Below are positions 59,343 to 64,000 of a stretch of DNA of 64,000 nt, in pieces (position 1 is the stretch's first letter; each line of letters starts with the position of its first letter). The stretch covers positions 1,309,501-1,373,500 of the forward strand of contig NZ_CP114029.1 in the NCBI RefSeq assembly GCF_026898155.1, in the 5' to 3' direction. This stretch comes from Jiella pelagia. Lineage in GTDB: Bacteria; Pseudomonadota; Alphaproteobacteria; Rhizobiales; Rhizobiaceae. The position numbers were made by a program, and so were the translations under genes. The notes under the pieces are model-generated. The model saw only the letters and a list, made by a program, of their open reading frames with translations, was not told where the DNA came from and did no database searches.

Positions 59343-60938
59343 TTGACCGCGGAAAGCTTTCAGGGGACGCGCCCGTCCGGGCGCCGGCTCGCGCCGATCT
59401 CGCGCAGCGCCAGGCGTCGCGCCTTCTGGGTTGGGGCAGTGGCTTTGTCCGTCACGGTGGGCCTTGCCGTCGTCGGGGCGCCATATCTGGTTCCGTCTTT
59501 GGCCGCCCCGTCTCTTGGGAATGACGGTGTCACCACGGCCGGCGTCGTAGCTTCCCTGCCTACCGGAATTCGGGCTGAGGCCGCACAGCCGGCGCCCCAA
59601 AGCGATGCCCCGCTTGCCGCGGCGCTTCGGGTGAGTTCGGCCGAAGACGATCGTACTTCGCGCCTGTTTTCCCGCACGTTCGCAACGACGAACGCGGTCG
59701 GCTGGCTCGCCGGTCACGAACCGGCAAAGCGCGGCGGCCGGGTTTTCCACCCGTCGGAGCAAGCTGCTCAGCGTGACGACGCCGATGCCACGCGCCCCGA
59801 CGGCGGCGAGATCGCCGTCGCGGCCCTGACCGTCGACCGCCCTGAAGCGTCGAATACGATCTTCCGCTCGATCCCGAAGAGCCTCGAGGCCAAGGTGGCC
59901 GCCGGGACGCAGACGGAAAAGCCCGCCGCGGCTCCCGCTGCGAAGACGGCGGCGGAGGGCTCCAGTCAGGGCGCCCTCGCCCGTTTCGCTTCTTTCGATC
60001 CGCAGCCTGCCGCCCGGACAGGTCTCGAAGACACCGCGCTCGCCGCCTATCAGGCCGCCGACCTTCCCCGCCCGTCCCTGCGCCCCGAAGTCGAGGCCGC
60101 GGCCACCGTCGAGGCGAGCGGCAAGGCGGTCTTCGAGGAGCACGCCGAGGACCCCATTGCGGCAGCGATTCCGCTGCCGGCGTCGCGCCCGAAGACGACG
60201 GCCGGGCAGGAAGTGCGGGTCGCGAGCCTCGAACCCCGGGACGGCCCCGGCTCGCTCGGCACGGCCACCGACGAGATGACGGCGCTCGCCGTTCCGCTGC
60301 CGGAGCGGCGCCCCGCCTATCAGCCGCCGGTCGTCGCGACACCCCGGGCGCAGCCCGAGCCGGTCCAGCAGCCCGCTCAGCGGGCGGCGCCGCAGCGCGC
60401 CCCGGCCGTGGCCAGCACCCGGCCCGCCTCGCCCCGCGACACGGACGATTCCTCGCGCGGCATCGGCGGGTTCTTCGACAAACTCTTCAAGGGCGGCAGT
60501 CCGGCCAAGCTCCCCGGTGCCGGCAGCGGCATCGCCGTCTACGACATCACCGCCCAGACGGTGTACCTGCCCGGCGACGGCAAGCTCGAGGCCCATTCCG
60601 GCCTCGGCCACATGCAGGACAATCCGCGCTACGTCCACATGAAGAATCGCGGGCCGACGCCGCCCAACATCTACAATATGCGCATGCGCGAGGCGCTCTT
60701 TCACGGCGCCGAGGCGATCCGTCTGCTGCCGGCCGACGGTCGCAAAAAGTTCAACCGCGATGGCCTCCTCGCCCATCCCTACATGTATATCGGCGGCGGC
60801 GACCGGTCACAGTCGAACGGCTGCATCGTCTTCAAGAACTACGACCGCTTCCTGGCGGCTTTCAAGCGCGGGAAGATCAAGAAGATGATCGTGGTCAAAA
60901 GCCTCGACGAACTGCCGACCTACATGGCCGCGCTGTAG
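59343..60938 (+). CDS. Exported DUF2778 (L,D-transpeptidase-like) protein with long Pro/Ala linker
   Basis: A 531-residue protein with TTG start at 59343 after GGGGGAAG. A single N-terminal membrane or signal segment (residues 28-50) is followed by about 320 residues of low-complexity Ala/Pro/Arg linker. The C-terminal 150 residues contain GIAVYDITAQTVYLPGDGKLEAHSG and GGGDRSQSNGCIVFKNYDRFLAAF, the SxGC catalytic cysteine motif of the DUF2778 clan related to YkuD L,D-transpeptidases. Probably acts on the periplasmic cell wall. GAGCCTC at about 59878 is native (SLEAK). Confidence 0.85.
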   Translation: MTAESFQGTRPSGRRLAPISRSARRRAFWVGAVALSVTVGLAVVGAPYLVPSLAAPSLGNDGVTTAGVVASLPTGIRAEAAQPAPQSDAPLAAALRVSSAEDDRTSRLFSRTFATTNAVGWLAGHEPAKRGGRVFHPSEQAAQRDDADATRPDGGEIAVAALTVDRPEASNTIFRSIPKSLEAKVAAGTQTEKPAAAPAAKTAAEGSSQGALARFASFDPQPAARTGLEDTALAAYQAADLPRPSLRPEVEAAATVEASGKAVFEEHAEDPIAAAIPLPASRPKTTAGQEVRVASLEPRDGPGSLGTATDEMTALAVPLPERRPAYQPPVVATPRAQPEPVQQPAQRAAPQRAPAVASTRPASPRDTDDSSRGIGGFFDKLFKGGSPAKLPGAGSGIAVYDITAQTVYLPGDGKLEAHSGLGHMQDNPRYVHMKNRGPTPPNIYNMRMREALFHGAEAIRLLPADGRKKFNRDGLLAHPYMYIGGGDRSQSNGCIVFKNYDRFLAAFKRGKIKKMIVVKSLDELPTYMAAL

Positions 60939-61001
60939 AAGGACGCACTCGGCGTCCGCGCAGCACGGAGACGAACGCCGGGCTCAAGTCGTTCCATCCC
61001 G

Positions 61002-61022
61002 GCCGGGATCGTTGATCCCGGC
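61002..61022 (+). terminator. Hairpin after the DUF2778 gene
   Basis: GCCGGGATC (61002-61010) and GATCCCGGC (61014-61022) form a perfect 9-bp stem with a three-base loop between the convergent DUF2778 and glutathione reductase genes. No T-run follows, so termination is possible but not shown; the strong stem could act in either direction. Confidence 0.45.
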
Positions 61023-61083
61023 GTCAACTAATTGCAGCCCGGATGCGTCGGCTCATTCAAACGGCGCGCATGCGCCGAAAGGG

Positions 61084-62473
61084 TCAGACCCGTTCCCCGC
61101 CCTTCACCCGATAGCTCGGCGTGTACATGGTGACGAGTTCCTCGGCAGCGGTCGGGTGGACGGCCATGGTCGCGTCGAACGCTTCCTTGGTCAGCCCCGC
61201 CTTGACGGTGATGGCGAGGATCTGCACGAGTTCGCCGGCGTCGTGGCCGAGAACGTGGGCGCCGAGGACGCGGCGGCTCTTCGCGTCGACGACGAGCTTC
61301 ATCAGCATCCGCCCGTCGCGGCCGGAAAGCGTGTTCTTCATCGGCCGGAAGGCGGCGCGATAGATCTCGATCTCCTCGAAGCGTTCCGCGGCGACGCATT
61401 CTGTCAGGCCGACGACGCCGAGTTCCGGCTGCGAGAACACGGCCGTCGCGATGGTGTCGTAGTCGGGCTTCGTCGGTTTGTCGCGATAGATCGTGTCGAT
61501 CAGGCACATCGCCTCGTGGATCGCCACCGGCGTCAGCTGCACCCGGTGGGTGACGTCGCCGATCGCGTAGATGTTTTCCGCGCTGGTGCGGGAATAGTCG
61601 TCGACCTTGATCGCGCCGCGAGCGTCGAGTCTCGATCCCGGCGGCCTCGCAACCGAGGTTTTCGGTATTGGCCGCGCGGCCGATCGCCAGCATCACCTGG
61701 TCGACGACGAAGATCTCGCCGCTCTTGGCGGTCGCCGCCAGCGTCCCGTCGCCGCGCATGTCGACCCGCTCGAAGGTGTCGCAGCAGTGAACGCGCAGGC
61801 CCTTCTTGTCCATCGCCTGATGCAGTTCGTGGCGCAGGTCGTCGTCGAATCCCTGGAGGATTTCCTTGCCGCGATAGACGAGCGTCGTGTCGACGCCGAG
61901 ACCGTGGAAGATGTTGGCGAATTCCACCGCGATATAGCCGCCGCCGAGGACGGCGATGCGCTTCGGCAGTTCCTTCAGATGGAAGGCGTCCTCCGAGGTG
62001 ATGCAGTGCTCGGCGCCGGGCATTGCCGGATGCCGGTTGGGCCGGCCGCCGGTGGCGATGAGGATCTTGTCGGCGGTGACGCGCCGGTCCTCGCCGATCA
62101 GCCGGATCTCGTGCGGCCCTTCGAGCACCGCGCGGTCGGCGAAGATCTCGGCACCGGCCTTGTTCACATTGGTCTGGTAGATGCCTTCGAGCCGCTCGAT
62201 CTCGGCGTCCTTCGCGGCAATCAGCGCTGGCCAGTCGAAGCGGGTTTCGCCGACGGTCCAGCCATAGCCTTGCGCATCCTCGAAGGCTTCGGCGAACTGC
62301 GAGGCGTAGACGAACAGCTTCTTCGGCACGCAGCCGCGAATGACGCAGGTCCCGCCGAAGCGATATTCCTCGGCGATCGCCACCTTCTTGCCCAGCGATG
62401 CGGCGACACGGGCGGCCCTGACGCCGCCGGAGCCGCCGCCAATGACGAAGAGATCGTAGTCGTATGCGCTCAT
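61084..62473 (-). CDS. gor: Glutathione-disulfide reductase (frameshifted as given)
   Basis: FAD-dependent pyridine nucleotide-disulfide oxidoreductase, 462 residues after repair. GGGSGGVRAAR near residues 12-22 binds FAD; EEYRFGGTCVIRGCVPKKL near 36-54 has the redox pair CxxxxC; VLGGGYIAVEFANIF near 172-186 is the NADPH fold, and AVHPTAAEELVT near 442-453 the C-terminal His-Glu catalytic pair. The plus-strand GAGTCTC at 61627-61633 (codon 281) is repaired to AGIELDARGAIKV. It fits the glutathione theme of nearby GST and gamma-glutamylcyclotransferase-like genes. Confidence 0.95.
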
Positions 62474-62739
62474 GGCACGCCTCGCTTGATCATCCGGCGG
62501 ACATTCTTCCGGCGAAATGCCCGCCCCTCGGACAGGAGGGGCCGGCACCGGCTAGTACGATGCGCCCCCGCGATATGTTTCGCCGCCGGACGATGGCGAT
62601 GCGCGCGAGGCCCCACGCTGTGGCCGGAGCCAGACATGACGGTCAGACGAAGCCCACGCGTTGCCCTTTTTGCATCCGGAAGCGACCTACGGCCGGCTCG
62701 GCTTTGCCACCGGCCGGCGCCCAGGTCGAACGGAACCGG

Positions 62740-63321
62740 TCAGTTCTGGCCGGGAGCGGCGCCTTCCGCGGGCGTCTGGCCGCCATCCATCTGCCGGAAG
62801 CCGTCGAAGGCTGCCTGACGCAGGTCGCGAACGATTCCGCGGCTCCAGACCTCGGCAGCACGCAGCATGTCGCGTGTCGCCTCCGGACCTTGTGTCAACA
62901 GCTTCTGCCCGGCTTCGGATGTGTAGAAGCCGGAAATCTGGCTCAACTCCTCCTCGCTGAACAGCCGGGCGTAGATTCTCGCCACTTCCGTCTCGAGATC
63001 GGCGCGGCGCGGCGCGAGGTTCAAGGCGGCATCGTCGACCATATTGGAGATCTGCCCCTCCATATCCGGCCGGTTGGCGATCAACTCCGACTTGATCTGG
63101 GTCGCGGCGTTGAGAAGGATGCCGTCGAACTGGTCGGTGGCGTGGATCGCCGCCACGGCGGTCCGCGCTGCCTTGAGGTGGCTCTCGCTGATGTCTTCGC
63201 TGCCGGCCTGGGCGGCGGGCTGTGCGTCGCCGGACTGTTGCGCCGAGACGGCAGCAGGGCAAAGAAGGATCGCGGCTACGGCGGCAAACGCGCTGCGGCG
63301 CATCGACTGGCTGAAGATCAT
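62740..63321 (-). CDS. DUF2059 exported protein
   Basis: A 193-residue protein with a signal peptide (MRRSAFAAVAAILLCPAAVSAQ) and an all-helical mature domain of the DUF2059 type: ESHLKAARTAVAAIHATDQFDGIL, then YARLFSEEELSQISGFYTSEAGQKLL near residues 115-140, the recognisable motif. Secreted to the periplasm, function unknown. Start taken at 63321; a start seven codons later at MRRSAF is equally possible. Confidence 0.88.
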   Translation of the reverse strand: MIFSQSMRRSAFAAVAAILLCPAAVSAQQSGDAQPAAQAGSEDISESHLKAARTAVAAIHATDQFDGILLNAATQIKSELIANRPDMEGQISNMVDDAALNLAPRRADLETEVARIYARLFSEEELSQISGFYTSEAGQKLLTQGPEATRDMLRAAEVWSRGIVRDLRQAAFDGFRQMDGGQTPAEGAAPGQN

Positions 63322-63525
63322 CGGTTGATTGACTCCATTGGTTGATCTGCGCCCGGAGCAAACGTTTCGTCCGCTACGGCCGACGTCCCGATTGCCTCGC
63401 GAAGCCCCGCCGACATGGCGTTCGAGCCTCCGCCAGCGCGACCTAGCGGCTTCGGCCACATCACGCAAGGCGCATCGAAGGACGTCGCCCCGCCGGCTCC
63501 GGACCCGGCCGAGGCTCCCATCGTC

Positions 63526-64000
63526 TCACGCCTTGAGATGGCGCACGCCGCTCCCCGTCGCCACCAGGGCGTCCTTCGACAGGCCGAGGAACAGGCCGTG
63601 TTCAACGACGCCCGGCACGTCGTGTAGCGCCCGGGACAGCGCTTCTGGATCGGGAATGCGGCCAAAGGATGCATCGAGGATGAGATGGCCGCTGTCGGTG
63701 ATGAACGGCTCCTCGCCGCTCCGCCGCAGCGTCAACTCGCAGGAAAGATCGAGGCTCTTCGCCTTCTCCTGGATCGCCAGATAGGTGGCGATCATGCCGA
63801 ATCCGTTGATCTCGATCGGTAGCGGGAAGGTGCCGAGCGTGTCGACCAGCTTGGTCTCGTCGGCGATCACGATCATCCGCTTGGCGGCGGCCGCGACGAT
63901 CTTCTCTCGCAGAAGGGCGCCGCCGCCGCCCTTGATCAGACGGAGCTGCGGGTCGATCTCATCGGCGCCGTCGATGACGAGGTCGAGCTTCGGGAGGGTC
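63526..64000 (-). CDS. rpiA: Ribose-5-phosphate isomerase A, C-terminal part
   Basis: The 5' end lies beyond the window. The visible 157 codons include [29 protein letters not shown] at the edge, with the catalytic Asp/Glu pair and Lys-Gly loop, then [11 protein letters not shown]. The enzyme interconverts ribose-5-phosphate and ribulose-5-phosphate in the pentose phosphate pathway. In frame to TGA at 63526-63528. Confidence 0.95.
   Translation of the reverse strand, partial: TLPKLDLVIDGADEIDPQLRLIKGGGGALLREKIVAAAAKRMIVIADETKLVDTLGTFPLPIEINGFGMIATYLAIQEKAKSLDLSCELTLRRSGEEPFITDSGHLILDASFGRIPDPEALSRALHDVPGVVEHGLFLGLSKDALVATGSGVRHLKA

Overview
This is high-GC DNA from an alphaproteobacterium, most likely of the Hyphomicrobiales and perhaps close to Aurantimonadaceae. 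The evidence is the gene content and style: an atpHAGDC operon, OpgH, a DUF2778 L,D-transpeptidase-like protein, class II DAHP synthase, a half-size XylG and rhizobial-type palindromic intergenic repeats. The family-level placement is a guess.

Layout. 1-5940: end of an unknown gene, a small DUF4345-like membrane protein, then the ATP synthase F1 operon atpH-A-G-D-(small CxxS protein)-C, closed by an intrinsic terminator. 6092-12581: rppH (minus), a fused siroheme synthase cysG, a higBA toxin-antitoxin pair with a palindromic operator, an Old Yellow Enzyme, rlmJ, an exported protein and a GST. 12882-24302: a type VI secretion cluster, OmpA-like protein then tssA-B-C-hcp-tssE-F-G-H; the membrane complex, TssK and VgrG are not in the window. 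24321-25600: a structured repeat, a low-GC membrane protein and a remnant DUF6471 gene. 25640-28323: OpgH glucosyltransferase overlapped by an FkbM methyltransferase. 28477-31918: a CRTAC1-like FG-GAP protein and a di-haem oxidoreductase. 31915-36754: ROK repressor and xylF-H-G D-xylose ABC transporter. 36831-43871: three RTX-type secreted proteins, two of which share a virtually identical block of about 1.05 kb. 44286-47033: gltX and an MFS transporter. 47149-49607: a two-gene restriction-modification (R-M) system (PD-(D/E)XK endonuclease and C5-cytosine methyltransferase) of lower GC. 49746-64000: nadE, DUF1003, DedA, hemerythrin-like protein, LigB-type dioxygenase, class II DAHP synthase, transglutaminase-like and gamma-glutamylcyclotransferase-like proteins, a hydrolase, a DUF2778 protein, glutathione reductase, DUF2059 and the 3' part of rpiA.

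The outstanding property of the window is a systematic lesion. Sixteen genes, including essential ones (atpH, atpA, atpG, gltX), are broken by +1 frameshifts, and all twenty of these shifts sit at GAG-N-CTC. Deleting the single N always restores GAGCTC and an uninterrupted, family-typical protein. Only five intact GAGCTC sites remain. The pattern is palindromic and occurs on both strands, so it acts at DNA or sequence-data level, not through the ribosome. The parsimonious reading is a systematic sequencing or assembly error at one palindrome, possibly linked to modification or cleavage of GAGCTC. The window itself carries an R-M system of unknown specificity whose endonuclease gene bears the same lesion. 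Gene coordinates below span the repaired reading frames; protein lengths are quoted after removing the extra base.
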